From Halobacteriales archaeon SW_5_70_135 (GTDB lineage: Archaea; Halobacteriota; Halobacteria; Halobacteriales; SW-7-71-33): a DNA stretch of 55,938 bases. Positions 16,939 to 25,617 of the stretch are shown one piece after another. Position 1 is the first letter of the stretch; each line of letters opens with the position of its first letter. The notes below the pieces were generated by a model that saw only the letters and a list, made by a program, of their open reading frames with translations, did no database searches and was not told the origin of the DNA. A program made the position numbers and the translations under genes. Location: assembly GCA_003022865.1 (NCBI GenBank), contig PXSK01000014.1, forward strand, positions 1 through 55,938, read 5' to 3'.

Positions 16939-17988
16939 TCAGACGTCGACGCCGAAGGTTTCGTACTCGCCGGCGCGCTCGGCGAACGCCCCCAGCAGGT
17001 CAGCCACCGCCACCAGGTCCTCCGTGTCGATCACCTCGACGGGCGTGTGCATGTAGCGGTTCGGCAGACCGACGTTCAGCGAGGGGATGCCGCCGCGCTG
17101 CGTGTAGAAGGCGTCGGCGTCGGTGCCGGTACGACCGCCGGCGGCCTGCAGCTGGTAGTCGACGTCGGCCTCGTCACCGGCCGTACGGACGGCCTCGACC
17201 AGTGCGGGATTGTTCGTCGAGCCGCGGGCGATCACCGGGCCCTCGGCCAGGTGGATGTCCCCGCCCTTGTCACCCGGCGAGCCGGGTGTGTCCGTCGCGT
17301 GGGTGACGTCGACGGCGATCGCCGCGTCCAGGTGCAGGTCGTAGCCGACCATCTGTGCGCCCTTCAGACCGACCTCCTCTTGGACGGTGGCGACGCCGAC
17401 GACGGTCGCCTCCACGTCGGCCTCGACCGCGCGGCGCAGCCCCTCGGCGGCGGCCCAGACGCCGACCCGGTTGTCGATCCCGCGGGCGGCCATCCGGGTA
17501 CCCTCCAGGTCCGCCGTCGTCGACGAGAAGGTGATCGGGTCGCCCACCTCCACCAGGTCGCGGGCCTCGTCGCCGCCCTCGACGCCGATGTCGACCGTCT
17601 GTTCGCCGATCTCGTCGACACCGTGGTCGTCCCGCAGGTGGATCGCCGTCTGACCGATGACGCCGCGGACGGGCTCGTCGGCGTGGACGGTGACGTGTTG
17701 GCCCTCGGAGACCGTATGGTCGGAGCCGCCGATGCGGCCGATGTGGACGAAGCCGTCGTCGTCTATCTTCCGGACGATGAAGCCGATCTCGTCGGCGTGG
17801 CCGGCGAACGCCACCGTCGGCTCGCCGCCCTCGTGGACGGCGTAGGCGTTGCCGTACGCGTCGCTCTCGACGCGGTCGGCGAACCCCGAGACGTACTCGA
17901 CCCATTGGCGCTGCCCGCGTACCTCGTACCCCGACGGCGACGGCGTCTCCAGGAGCGACTCCAGAAAGTCGCGTCGTGCTGGCTCCAT
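16939..17988 (-). CDS. M42-family metallo-aminopeptidase
   Basis: 349 residues, the normal size for the TET/PepA-like M42 family, which forms tetrahedral dodecamers and trims peptides. Metal ligands and catalytic acids are visible: AFAGHADEIGFIV (His-Asp, about 66), ARGIDNRVG (Asp, about 172), VQEEVGLKGA (the Glu pair, about 205), IAVDVTHATDTPG (Asp, about 229), and a C-terminal His in NRYMHTPVEVID. All needed residues appear present, so it should be active. It may be a glutamyl or leucyl aminopeptidase. Confidence 0.9.
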   Translation of the reverse strand: MEPARRDFLESLLETPSPSGYEVRGQRQWVEYVSGFADRVESDAYGNAYAVHEGGEPTVAFAGHADEIGFIVRKIDDDGFVHIGRIGGSDHTVSEGQHVTVHADEPVRGVIGQTAIHLRDDHGVDEIGEQTVDIGVEGGDEARDLVEVGDPITFSSTTADLEGTRMAARGIDNRVGVWAAAEGLRRAVEADVEATVVGVATVQEEVGLKGAQMVGYDLHLDAAIAVDVTHATDTPGSPGDKGGDIHLAEGPVIARGSTNNPALVEAVRTAGDEADVDYQLQAAGGRTGTDADAFYTQRGGIPSLNVGLPNRYMHTPVEVIDTEDLVAVADLLGAFAERAGEYETFGVDV

Positions 17989-18073
17989 ACCTTCGAGACG
18001 GGACCGGCGCGTATCAACCCCGCGCTACCCGTCCACCGGAACTCTCAAGACTCCTCTCACCGAACTGATCGGT

Positions 18074-18379
18074 ATGTCGGACCGAAAGCTGACGCTGCTC
18101 GAACTACACTTCGACGAGGGGTTCCAGATCGGCCCGAAGACCGCCGGGATCGGAGGCGGTGACGGCGACGACGAGGCAGTCGAGGAGGAGACCGACGACA
18201 CGACCGGGGCCGACGCCGACAGCGACCGTGACGGCGGCGCGAGGCGGGCGCTGCTCGTGGCCGTGCTCGCACTCGCGGTCGCCGCCGCCGTCGCCCGACG
18301 GCTGCGCGGCGACGACCCCGTCGAGCTCGAGACCCCCGACGGGACCGAGGACGTCGAGGAGTTCGAGTCCGCCGACTGA
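18074..18379 (+). CDS. Small protein with one membrane helix
   Basis: 101 residues from ATG at 18074 (MSDRKLTLLELHFDEGFQIG). An acidic, Gly/Asp-rich linker is followed by one helix, ALLVAVLALAVAAAVARRL (about 57-75), and an acidic tail. The opening LELHFDEGFQIGP is conserved-looking and may be the functional part. The gene shares an 85-base promoter interval with the divergent peptidase and precedes the zinc protease on the same strand. Confidence 0.6.
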   Translation: MSDRKLTLLELHFDEGFQIGPKTAGIGGGDGDDEAVEEETDDTTGADADSDRDGGARRALLVAVLALAVAAAVARRLRGDDPVELETPDGTEDVEEFESAD

Positions 18380-18482
18380 CTCCCCGTCGGGCACGCCACG
18401 CGACCGTCGTCCGTCGACGACTGTACCTTCCGTGGCGGGCGACCGGGGGAAGGCTTACCTCTCCCGAACGCGCAAGGCGAGT

Positions 18483-19466
18483 GTGAACATCTATCGGAGC
18501 GTCAGAGCCGTCGCGGGAGCCTCCGGTGACGGCCCCCTCGACTGGGGTGCCGTCACGGAGGCCGCAAAGGCCGCCAGCGAGAAGGGCTCGCTCGACCTCG
18601 CGCCGGGCGAGCGCGACGGCTACGCGCGCGACGTCGCCGCCGCCCGCGACCGCGTCGGCGAGGTCGCCGGCGTCGACTTCGACCTGCCCGACACCGTCGA
18701 GATACAGCACCGTCACCACTGGATCGACGCCAACGTCGCCACCTTCGAGCGGGTGTTCGAGCCGCTGGAGGAGGCGACCGACACCGGTCTCGTCCCCGGC
18801 GTCGCCCGCGTGGTCAACACCGGCTCGATGTCCGTCGCCCTCGCCTTCTTCGCCCGCAACGTCCTCGGGCAGTACGACCCGCTCCTGCTCGCTGACGTCG
18901 ACCCCGGCGAGCACGGGCTCTACTTCGTCCGCCCGAACATCCTCTCCGCCGCCGAGGAACTGGACGCCGACTACGACCGCTTCCGGCGCTGGATCGCCTT
19001 CCACGAGGTGACCCACGCCGCCGAGTTCGCCGCCGCCCCCTGGCTGGGCGACCACATGGAGCGGAACATGCGCGAGTCAATCGAGCAGGTCGCCGAACAG
19101 GTCGCCGACGGCAACGCCCTCTCGACGCCGTCGATGGAGCTGGACAGCGTGATGGCGACGATGACCGCCGTCGAGGGGTACGCCGAGCTGCTGATGGACC
19201 GGGCCTTCGACGAGGAGTACGACGACCTCCGCGCCAAGCTCGACGCCCGTCGCGGCGGCGGCGGACCGGTAACGCGGCTGCTGCGCCGCGCGCTCGGCGT
19301 CGACATGAAACGCGAGCAGTACGAGCGCGGCCGCGAGTTCTTCGAGGCCGTCGTCGACGCCCGCGACATGACCGCCGCCAGTGCGGTCTGGGACCGGCCG
19401 GAGAACATCCCCTCCGACGCCGAGTACGAGAACCCGCAGGCCTGGATCGACCGCGTTCACGGCTAG
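18483..19466 (+). CDS. Zinc-dependent metalloprotease, DUF2342/F420-associated type
   Basis: 327 residues from GTG at 18483. The zinc motif FHEVTHAAEF (about 178-187) is an HExxH with downstream Glu candidates (EGYAELLMDRAFDEEYD). The overall pattern (NTGSMSVALAFFARNVLGQYDPLLL) is that of the hydrolase family often called coenzyme F420 biosynthesis-associated protein. That label comes from genomic association, not a proven activity. Probably cytoplasmic, since no signal peptide is visible. It follows the small membrane protein by 103 bases. Confidence 0.8.
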   Translation: MNIYRSVRAVAGASGDGPLDWGAVTEAAKAASEKGSLDLAPGERDGYARDVAAARDRVGEVAGVDFDLPDTVEIQHRHHWIDANVATFERVFEPLEEATDTGLVPGVARVVNTGSMSVALAFFARNVLGQYDPLLLADVDPGEHGLYFVRPNILSAAEELDADYDRFRRWIAFHEVTHAAEFAAAPWLGDHMERNMRESIEQVAEQVADGNALSTPSMELDSVMATMTAVEGYAELLMDRAFDEEYDDLRAKLDARRGGGGPVTRLLRRALGVDMKREQYERGREFFEAVVDARDMTAASAVWDRPENIPSDAEYENPQAWIDRVHG

Positions 19467-20042
19467 GCGAGAAACTGCACTCCTCCGTGCCTGCTCCCGC
19501 TACGCGGGCCTCCGAAGCCCTCGGCGTGCTCTCATCGACTGTCGCTCTCGATTTTGAACCACTGACCTACGAAGCCCTCGGCGCGCTCTCAGTTTCGGAT
19601 GCTCCCGATCCTGCTGGGACGGCCCACGAAGCCCTCGGCGTCATCAGACCGCTCCGCGGTCTGGTTGGCTCGGAAATCGAAGATTTTCGACCGTCGTCGG
19701 CGCCGCAGGCGTCACCAGAACTCTTGAGTTCTGGTTGGCTCACGAGAGCGACGCTCTCGTGAACGCCGGCTTCTAGAGGCGCGTAGCGCCTCGCTGCGCT
19801 CGGCGACTCCCACTCGCTGCGCTCCTTGTCGGTCACTCCGTTCCCTCCTGCGGTGCTTACTTCGTGAGCAGTCGGCCGGGGGCTTTCCGGGCCCATGCAG
19901 GAGCATCGAGACCACTGAAGAGATCTCGGAGCAACCGGGCGGGAGCTCTCCGGGCCGACACGAGTGAAGCGAGACTGTTGAATACAGCAAGGGAGAGATC
20001 ACACGCTGGATTGAAACCGCGAGCCACCCAACACGAGAGTGA
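19467..20042. repeat. Non-coding stretch with 57-bp repeats and a hairpin series
   Basis: This 576-base gap has no convincing gene. GAAGCCCTCGGCG occurs at 19514, 19571 and 19628, exactly 57 bases apart, the rest of each unit being diverged. Three hairpins follow: AGACCGC/GCGGTCT (19646-19662), CAGAACTC/GAGTTCTG (19716-19733) and the near-perfect palindrome CACGAGAGCG/CGCTCTCGTG (19741-19761). The first two are each followed by GGTTGGCTC. GAGGCGC/GCGCCTC lies at about 19776. The remainder looks like worn repetitive sequence. Confidence 0.7.
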
Positions 20043-20780
20043 ATGCGCGTCAGAGGCGAGCGGGAGTGTCGGGACTGCGGGCGGCAGTGGTCGTACTTCG
20101 AGACCGGCGCCGTCGAGTGCCCCGCCTGTGGCTCGCTGCGCTCCGTGGGCCGCGACGAGCGCCGCCAGCACACCGACGCCCCCGTCGACCTGGACCTCAC
20201 TGCCGCCCGCGAGACCGCGGCGACGGACCTGCGGGCGGCGCTGGCCGACGCCCGCGAGCGCTGCCGTGCGTACGTCCGCCGGCGGGGCTTCGTCGACGCC
20301 GGCCACCTCCGCGACCTCGACGACGTCTACCTCGCCGCCGCCGAACTCGCTCACGCCGCCGACGCCGTCGACCGGGGACTGCGCCCCGAGGTGAGTGACG
20401 CGGAGCGGATCTACCTGCTCGGACTGCTGTCGGGCGCCGACGCCGGCGACCGGCCCGACGTCGCCGACGTGCCGGCGTCGCTGCGGTCGGCTCGCGGGCT
20501 GGCCGTCGCCAACGCCGTCCGGGACTACCGCCGCGAACTGCGGGACTGGTTGGCGGCCCGCGACGAGGACGACCAAGCCCGCGAGGTGCCCGCCGTCAGA
20601 GGTGCGCTCGACCGGACCGACGGCGTCGTCGACCGCCACCGAGCGCTGCAGGGTGACGTCCCCCCGGCCGAAAGCGACACGCTCGTCGCCGCCGTCCGCG
20701 ACCTGGCGCACGCGTTGCGGGACGGCGACGAAAACGCACTCGTGACCGCTCGCGACCGACTCGACGGGCTGACGGCGTAG
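20043..20780 (+). CDS. Zinc-ribbon protein, conserved in haloarchaea
   Basis: 245 residues. The first 40 form a zinc ribbon with CRDCGRQWSYFETGAVECPA followed by CGSLRSVG, i.e. C-x2-C...C-x2-C. The remaining 200 residues are alpha-helical and acidic (AATDLRAALADARERCRAYV and similar). The pattern matches an uncharacterised haloarchaeal family (I think DUF7117). A role in nucleic-acid or protein binding is only inferred from the zinc ribbon. It is convergent with folD, with an 8-base gap. Confidence 0.7.
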   Translation: MRVRGERECRDCGRQWSYFETGAVECPACGSLRSVGRDERRQHTDAPVDLDLTAARETAATDLRAALADARERCRAYVRRRGFVDAGHLRDLDDVYLAAAELAHAADAVDRGLRPEVSDAERIYLLGLLSGADAGDRPDVADVPASLRSARGLAVANAVRDYRRELRDWLAARDEDDQAREVPAVRGALDRTDGVVDRHRALQGDVPPAESDTLVAAVRDLAHALRDGDENALVTARDRLDGLTA

Positions 20781-20788
20781 GGCGCCGG

Positions 20789-21691
20789 TCAGGGCAGGTC
20801 GACGTCGACGCCCTCCTGGAGTGCGGCGGCCGCGGTGGCGTTGTACAGCAGCATCGCGATCGTCATCGGCCCGACGCCGCCGGGCACCGGCGTGATGGCG
20901 TCGGCCTTCGGCTTTACGGCCTCGAAGTCGACGTCGCCGACGAGTTCGTACCCCTTCTCGGTGTCAGCGTCGACGCGGTTGATACCGACGTCGATCACGG
21001 TCGCGCCCTCGCCGACCATGTCGGCGCCGATCATCTCCGCCCGGCCGGCGGCGGCCACGAGCACGTCCGCCCGACGAGTCTTGGCGGCGAGGTCGCGGGT
21101 GCGGGAGTGACACAGCGTGACCGTCGCGTTGCCGCCCTCGGATTCGTTCGTCAGCACGTTGGCGAGGGGCTTGCCGACGATCTCCGACCGGCCGACGACG
21201 GTCACGTCCTTCCCCTCCGGGTCGACGCCGGCGGCCCCGAGCAGCCGCTGGACCCCGTGTGGCGTGCAGGGCTTGTAGCGCGGCCGACCGGCCACGAGCC
21301 GCCCGACGTTCTCCGGGTGTAACCCGTCGACGTCCTTCCGTGGGTCGATGCGTTCGAGCGCCTCGTGAGCGGGAACGTGCTCGGGCAGCGGCAGCTGCAC
21401 GAGGATGCCGTGCACGTCGGGGTCGGCGTTCAGCCCCTCGACGGTCCCGTACAGTTCGGTGGCGGGGGCGTCGGTGTCGACCTCGACGTGGACGCCCTCG
21501 ATGCCGACGTCCTCGCAGGCTCGTTGCTTCATCGAGACGTACGTCTGGCTGGCGGGGTCCGGGCTCATCAGCACGGTCGCCAGCCCCGGCCGCACTCCCG
21601 CGTCGGCCAGCCGCTCGATCGCGCCCGTCAGGTCCGCTCGGATGCCGTCTGCCACCTCGTTACCGTCGATGACGGTCGTCACGGTCGTCAC
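20789..21691 (-). CDS. folD: Methylene-tetrahydrofolate dehydrogenase/cyclohydrolase (FolD)
   Basis: 300 residues from GTG at 21691. Bifunctional: oxidises 5,10-methylene-THF with NADP and hydrolyses 5,10-methenyl-THF. Active-site Lys in YVSMKQRACEDVGI (about 48), the substrate signature VQLPLPEHVPAHEALERIDP, NADP-binding VVGRSEIVGKPLANVL, and C-terminal DAITPVPGGVGPMTIAMLL are all intact. The start is placed behind a TATA-like TTTGATATG 22-25 bases upstream; a second GTG lies nine bases on. Folate-type C1 metabolism fits haloarchaea. Confidence 0.95.
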   Translation of the reverse strand: MTTVTTVIDGNEVADGIRADLTGAIERLADAGVRPGLATVLMSPDPASQTYVSMKQRACEDVGIEGVHVEVDTDAPATELYGTVEGLNADPDVHGILVQLPLPEHVPAHEALERIDPRKDVDGLHPENVGRLVAGRPRYKPCTPHGVQRLLGAAGVDPEGKDVTVVGRSEIVGKPLANVLTNESEGGNATVTLCHSRTRDLAAKTRRADVLVAAAGRAEMIGADMVGEGATVIDVGINRVDADTEKGYELVGDVDFEAVKPKADAITPVPGGVGPMTIAMLLYNATAAAALQEGVDVDLP

Positions 21692-21746
21692 GGCGGGGCG
21701 CGACCATATCAAACTGACCATCGCCGGCGGCTCGCCCGACGACGGG

Positions 21747-22310
21747 TCAGCGGTCGGCGAACGGCTCCGGTTCGGACCCCTGGCGGACCAGCTCCACCGC
21801 GCCGTCGGGCACCGAGACGAGCGCGGCCTGCCCGCCGTAGCCGTGGGTCCGGTCGTGGCCGCGGACGACGACGCGGTCGGCGTCGACCGCGACCGTCGTC
21901 GAGCGGGTGAACTCCCGGGTGCCGTGGGGATGTGCGAGGTCGCGCCGACCGACGCGGTCGCCGTCGAGCGTCTCGACCTGCCACCAGTCGGCGTAGCCGT
22001 CCTCGCCGTCGTCGTCGTGGAGCAGCGTCGTCGCCACGCGGTAGGCGTCCTCGCGCTCGTCGAGTTCGACGCCGGTGACGTTCGCCTCGCGCAGGTCCAG
22101 TCCCTCCGAGGTCCCACCGTCTCCGTCCACGTCGCCGTCGGTCGTGTCGCCGCCCGACGGCTCTCCGGCGGTCGTGCCGCCGTCCGCACTGCCGTCACCC
22201 GCTCTCTCGCTCTCGCCGTCGTCGCCGGCACAGCCCGCCGCTCCGCCCGCGAGTCCGACCGCTCCGGCGAGGACGGACCGCCGCGAGAGACACCGTTCGT
22301 GAACCGTCAC
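21747..22310 (-). CDS. Tat-exported lipoprotein, unknown function
   Basis: 187 residues from GTG at 22310. The signal is CLSRRSVLAGAVGLAGGAAG followed by C: a twin-arginine motif and a lipobox, the usual haloarchaeal route for lipoproteins. A Gly/Asp/Thr-rich spacer of about 50 residues precedes a beta-rich domain (about 75-187; TGVELDEREDAYRVATTLLH, HGTREFTRSTTVAVDADRVV). The protein should face outward on the membrane. No family is recognised. Confidence 0.7.
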   Translation of the reverse strand: MTVHERCLSRRSVLAGAVGLAGGAAGCAGDDGESERAGDGSADGGTTAGEPSGGDTTDGDVDGDGGTSEGLDLREANVTGVELDEREDAYRVATTLLHDDDGEDGYADWWQVETLDGDRVGRRDLAHPHGTREFTRSTTVAVDADRVVVRGHDRTHGYGGQAALVSVPDGAVELVRQGSEPEPFADR

Positions 22311-22396
22311 CGTCGCCGGTCGGCGCGGACCGTCAAAGAGCGTTGTCCCTCGTCGGGCCACAAAGAGTGAAGTGACTCGACGCCCGATCGCGAACG

Positions 22397-22663
22397 ATGG
22401 TCGCCTGGCTACTCGCGGTCGGGGTCGGGGTCGTCGCCGTCACGGCCGTCCAGGTCGCCGCGTACTACTACCTGGTCCGCGACGAGCCGACCTCGGCGGT
22501 CGACGCCGAGACGGTTCCCGCCTCCGACCCGGACCGCGGCCGGACGGCCTCTACCGACGCGGAACGCGGACGGGCGGAGCCCCGACGCTGCTCGGAGTGT
22601 GGCGCACCGAACGACGCCGACCCGGTGTTCACCTTCTGCCGGTACTGCGGCGCACAGCTGTAG
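22397..22663 (+). CDS. Membrane-anchored zinc-ribbon protein
   Basis: 88 residues: an N-terminal helix (VAWLLAVGVGVVAVTAVQVA, 2-21), an acidic linker, and a C-terminal zinc ribbon RRCSECGAPNDADPVFTFC ending RYCGAQL. This is the layout of haloarchaeal DUF7577-type proteins. Its TAG stop shares one base with the GTG of the next gene, so the two are probably co-translated. Confidence 0.7.
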   Translation: MVAWLLAVGVGVVAVTAVQVAAYYYLVRDEPTSAVDAETVPASDPDRGRTASTDAERGRAEPRRCSECGAPNDADPVFTFCRYCGAQL

Positions 22664-23475
22664 TGACTCCCCCGGACGAGGACGCGGCGCGTCGACCCCG
22701 CGCGCTGGCGATAAACGTCGGCGTCAACACCAGCCTGCCGGGCTTTCGCGGCCCGGTGCGACTCGACGGCTCCTTCGAGTACGTCCCGATCCCCGAGCGC
22801 GAGCCGACGCTGCCGGCCGCCGACCTGGAGCGGCCGGTGCCGACGTACGCCGACCTCGACGCTCCGCTGTCGCTGCCCGCCGGGACCGCGGACCGACGCG
22901 TCCACGTCGACCCCGCGCTGCCGGACCACGCCTCGTACGACGGCCCGGAGTACACGTACGGCGACGAGCACGCGGTCAAGGCCGGTCCGCTCTCCGCCCT
23001 GAAGCGGGGCGACAGTCTGCTGTTCTACGCCACGCTCGAACCCACGGTCGGCGTCGATCCGCCGTCACTGGGTGGCACCGCACCCTCGCCGGGAGAGCGC
23101 CCGGGGTGGATGGCCCCCGGGTGGGGAGCGTATCTCGTCGCCTGCTTCCGCGTCGAGCGTGCGGTGACGGGCGAGGCGTATCACGACCTGCCGCCGGCGG
23201 AGCGCCAGCGGTTCCGGGACAACGCCCACCTGAAACGCGAGACGTTCGACGCCCGGGCGCTCGTGCTCGGCGACCCCGGCGAGTCGGGCCTGCTCGACGC
23301 CGCCGTGCCGTTGTCGACGCCCGACGCCGGCGCGGAAGCGAACCGGCTCGTCACAGCCTTGTCGAACGACTCCGGCGGCGGCCCGTGGTGGCGCCGACCG
23401 CTGCGGTACGACCCCGACGCGACCGAGCGGCTGCTGGCGGCGGTCGAAGCTGGTCCCGCGGCCGCCGTCAGGTGA
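22663..23475 (+). CDS. Conserved hypothetical, resembles nucleotide-modification-associated domain Nmad3
   Basis: 270 residues from GTG at 22663. The opening INVGVNTSLPGFRGPVRLDG and FEYVPIPEREPTLPA resemble the Nmad3 family, whose members open with a statement of gained 'prices' such as ...DGSFxxxPIP. The region DHASYDGPEYTYGDEHAV and GDSLLFYATLEP is also typical. Nmad proteins are linked by genome context to DNA modification, but no reaction is proven and no modification genes are near. It overlaps the upstream membrane zinc ribbon by one base. Confidence 0.55.
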   Translation: MTPPDEDAARRPRALAINVGVNTSLPGFRGPVRLDGSFEYVPIPEREPTLPAADLERPVPTYADLDAPLSLPAGTADRRVHVDPALPDHASYDGPEYTYGDEHAVKAGPLSALKRGDSLLFYATLEPTVGVDPPSLGGTAPSPGERPGWMAPGWGAYLVACFRVERAVTGEAYHDLPPAERQRFRDNAHLKRETFDARALVLGDPGESGLLDAAVPLSTPDAGAEANRLVTALSNDSGGGPWWRRPLRYDPDATERLLAAVEAGPAAAVR

Positions 23476-23510
23476 GCCGGCCGCTCCGCCGTGAGCGACC
23501 GCAGTGCACT

Positions 23511-23781
23511 GACCGGGAATTGAACCACGGCAAGACGGTTCTGCTCGCTGCGCTCGTCCGCTGGACTTGCCTCGTTCAATCCCCTCGATCGCGCACTCTC
23601 CGCTCACGAGCTGCTCGCGGAGAAGTGCGCCGACCGGGAATTGAACCCGATGGCGAGACGGTTCTGCTCGCTCCCCTCGGTCGCTGCGCGGACTGCGACT
23701 CGCGTAGTTCAATTCCCTCGATCGCGCACTCTCCGCTCACGAGCTGTTCGCGGAGAAGTGCGCCGACCGGGAATTGAACCC
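23511..23781. repeat. Palindromes and repeats built from the tRNA-Gly T-arm
   Basis: GACCGGGAATTGAACC, the complement of the tRNA-Gly T-arm, occurs at 23511, 23632 and inside the tRNA at 23765. A 65-bp block at 23584-23648 recurs at 23717-23781 with one mismatch. Each extra copy is the left arm of a long palindrome: GGGAATTGAAC pairs with GTTCAATCCCC (23515-23584) and with GTTCAATTCCC (23636-23717). Inner arms are GGCAAG/CTTGCC and GCGAG/CTCGC. The array lies at the 3' side of the tRNA, where integrases cut. Confidence 0.85.
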
Positions 23782-23829
23782 GGGCTATGAGCTTGGGAAG
23801 CTCATGTCCTACCACTAGACCACCGGCGC
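23760..23829 (-). tRNA. tRNA-Gly (anticodon CCC)
   Basis: A complete 70-base cloverleaf on the minus strand. Acceptor GCGCCGG pairs with TCGGCGC (one G-U). The anticodon stem TGAGC/GCTCA encloses TTCCCAA, anticodon CCC for codon GGG. The T-arm is CCGGG-TTCAATT-CCCGG. CCA is not encoded. No TATA box is obvious in the bases just upstream. Confidence 0.95.
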
Positions 23830-23911
23830 TCGCACGTGCCAGGTACAGCGGATTCGCACTTCAACGTGGCGCTTCACCCCGCCGGGCGAACGCGATTCGC
23901 CCGCGGGCAGG

Positions 23912-24709
23912 TCAGCGCCGGGGGCGTTCGGGACCGCGACCGAGATACTCCGCGACGAACGCCCGCACCACGCGGGCGTCGTACCCTTCGAGGTAGAGGC
24001 GATGCTTCCAGGCGGTGAGTTCGTAGGCTGCCGTCGGCTCGCCCGGGTGCGGGAGGACGACGACGCTGGCGAAGGGGTCGGTGTGCCGGTCGGCGAAGGC
24101 CTGCAGGCTCTCCCGGGCCTCGGGGGTGACCGCCTCGGGGTCGTAGTACACGACGACGGCGCCGTGTTCCAGGGAGTGCACGACGTCGCCGAACAGCACC
24201 TGTGGACTCGACGGCAGGTCCTCGGCGGTGTAGAAGCCGGCCCCCTGGACGCCGCCGCCGTCGTGCGGTCCGGAGGTGGGCGGGTCCGACGGGTCGTAGT
24301 CCAGCTGGCTGGGGCTGACGTGGTCCCGTCCCCGGCTCGACTCCTCGGCGACGACGCTTATGACGTCCTCGCGGCCGCGGTCGGGCAGCGGCTCCGTCTC
24401 CAGCCCGTCGGGGGCCTCGCCGTCGATATCGACGACGGTGTTGCCCTCGGCGGTGACGTTGCCGTCCGTGGTCCGGTCCGGCCCCGACCCGCCGAACGCC
24501 AGGATCGCGCCCAGGACGACGACGATCCCGGCCACGGCGAGTGCCCCGACGAGGACCGTCGGCGAGACGCCGCCGTCGCCGTCGCCGCCGCGCTCGTCGA
24601 CGCGTCGCCGGTCGATCGCCGACAGCTCGCCGTCGTGCTCGCTCGCCAGGTGGCCCAGGTACGTTGTCTCGTCGTCGAAGGCCGCCCCACAGTAGTCGCA
24701 GTCTGGCAC
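23912..24709 (-). CDS. Membrane protein with C2H2 finger and DUF3105 domain
   Basis: 265 residues from GTG at 24709. The start CDYCGAAFDDETTYLGHLAS continues EH, a C2H2 finger. A single helix (VLVGALAVAGIVVVLGAILA, about 50-70) follows. The C-terminal half is DUF3105: VQGAGFYTAEDLPSSPQVLF, HSLEHGAVVVYYDPEAV, and ASVVVLPHPGEPTAAYELTA. DUF3105 has no assigned function, but the HSLEHG motif suggests metal binding. The topology would place the finger inside and DUF3105 outside. The frame could start at 24892, but that overlaps the upstream gene. Confidence 0.75.
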   Translation of the reverse strand: MPDCDYCGAAFDDETTYLGHLASEHDGELSAIDRRRVDERGGDGDGGVSPTVLVGALAVAGIVVVLGAILAFGGSGPDRTTDGNVTAEGNTVVDIDGEAPDGLETEPLPDRGREDVISVVAEESSRGRDHVSPSQLDYDPSDPPTSGPHDGGGVQGAGFYTAEDLPSSPQVLFGDVVHSLEHGAVVVYYDPEAVTPEARESLQAFADRHTDPFASVVVLPHPGEPTAAYELTAWKHRLYLEGYDARVVRAFVAEYLGRGPERPRR

Positions 24710-24864
24710 GGCCCCCGGTTCGCGGCTGTCGCACAAACGGTTTTCGTCCTTCCGTGGGCGGTGCGTCTCGGACTCCTCGCCGTACACGAGAAAGCGGCCC
24801 GTCTCGACGACGCCGACCGCGGTCGCGAACGCCAACGCCACCGCCAGTGCCCCCGCCGGCGAGG

Positions 24865-25557
24865 TCAGTTCGTCCCGTCCCGCTCGGCGCAACCCTCGAC
24901 CAGTCGACCGAACGTCGTCGCCTCGCGGCGCTCCTGCGCGCGCGGCGTGGCGTCGTCCCGCAGCCGCTCGGCGACCGTCAGTACCGCCGCGGCGTCGTGG
25001 TCGGCGACCGTCTCCGCGACCGCCCGCGGGTTCTCCGTGACGCGCGAGACCAGGCCCGCTCGCCGTGCCTCCCGGGCGTCGAGCGTCCGCCCGGTGAGTG
25101 CGACGTCGAAGGCGTCCGCGCGACCGACTGCCCGTGGGAGCCGGTGGGTGCCGCCCCAGGCGCCGAACAGCCCGAGCGAGACGCCCGTCTCGGCGAGGGT
25201 GGCCTCGGGCGTCGCCACCCGGAGGTCACAGGCGAGCGCGAGTTCGACGCCGCCGCCGCGAGCGGCGCCGTCGATCCCGGCGACGACGGCGGCGTCGGCC
25301 GTCGCGAGGTCGCGGGCGACCCGCTGGCCCTGCCTGGCGAAGCCGACGGCTCCCGCCCGGTCGAGCGCGTCGACCGTCTCCAGGTCCGCGCCGGCACAGA
25401 AGGCTTGGCCGGCGCCGTGGAGGTAGAGGACGTGGCCCTCGGCCGCCTCGACGGCGGCGCCGAGGGCGTCGAGTCCGGCAGGCGTGAGCGCGTTGCGCCG
25501 GTCGGGACGGTCGAGCGTGATCTCGGTGAGTGCGCCGTACTCGCTGCGGCGGACCAT
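24865..25557 (-). CDS. Enoyl-CoA hydratase/isomerase (crotonase) family protein
   Basis: 230 residues from ATG at 25557. The oxyanion-hole segments are present: GQAFCAGADLETVDAL (about 54-69) and GAARGGGVELALACDLRVA (about 97-115). The first catalytic Glu of crotonase is kept (GGVELALACD). At the place of the second (the QPEI segment in crotonase) the alignment gives a Gly in ATLAETGVSLGLF, so classic hydratase chemistry is doubtful and isomerase or another crotonase-fold reaction is possible. The protein is shorter than usual (about 255). Confidence 0.8.
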   Translation of the reverse strand: MVRRSEYGALTEITLDRPDRRNALTPAGLDALGAAVEAAEGHVLYLHGAGQAFCAGADLETVDALDRAGAVGFARQGQRVARDLATADAAVVAGIDGAARGGGVELALACDLRVATPEATLAETGVSLGLFGAWGGTHRLPRAVGRADAFDVALTGRTLDAREARRAGLVSRVTENPRAVAETVADHDAAAVLTVAERLRDDATPRAQERREATTFGRLVEGCAERDGTN

Positions 25558-25617
25558 ACCGCCCGTGGACCGGCGGCTTCCAAAGGCCTTTGCGTGTCCC
25601 AGCTCTACCGAACACCG

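Noticed and set aside
23511-23648. Two additional tRNA-Gly genes
   Set aside because: Only the T-arm and part of the acceptor are repeated. No anticodon or D-arm can be formed.
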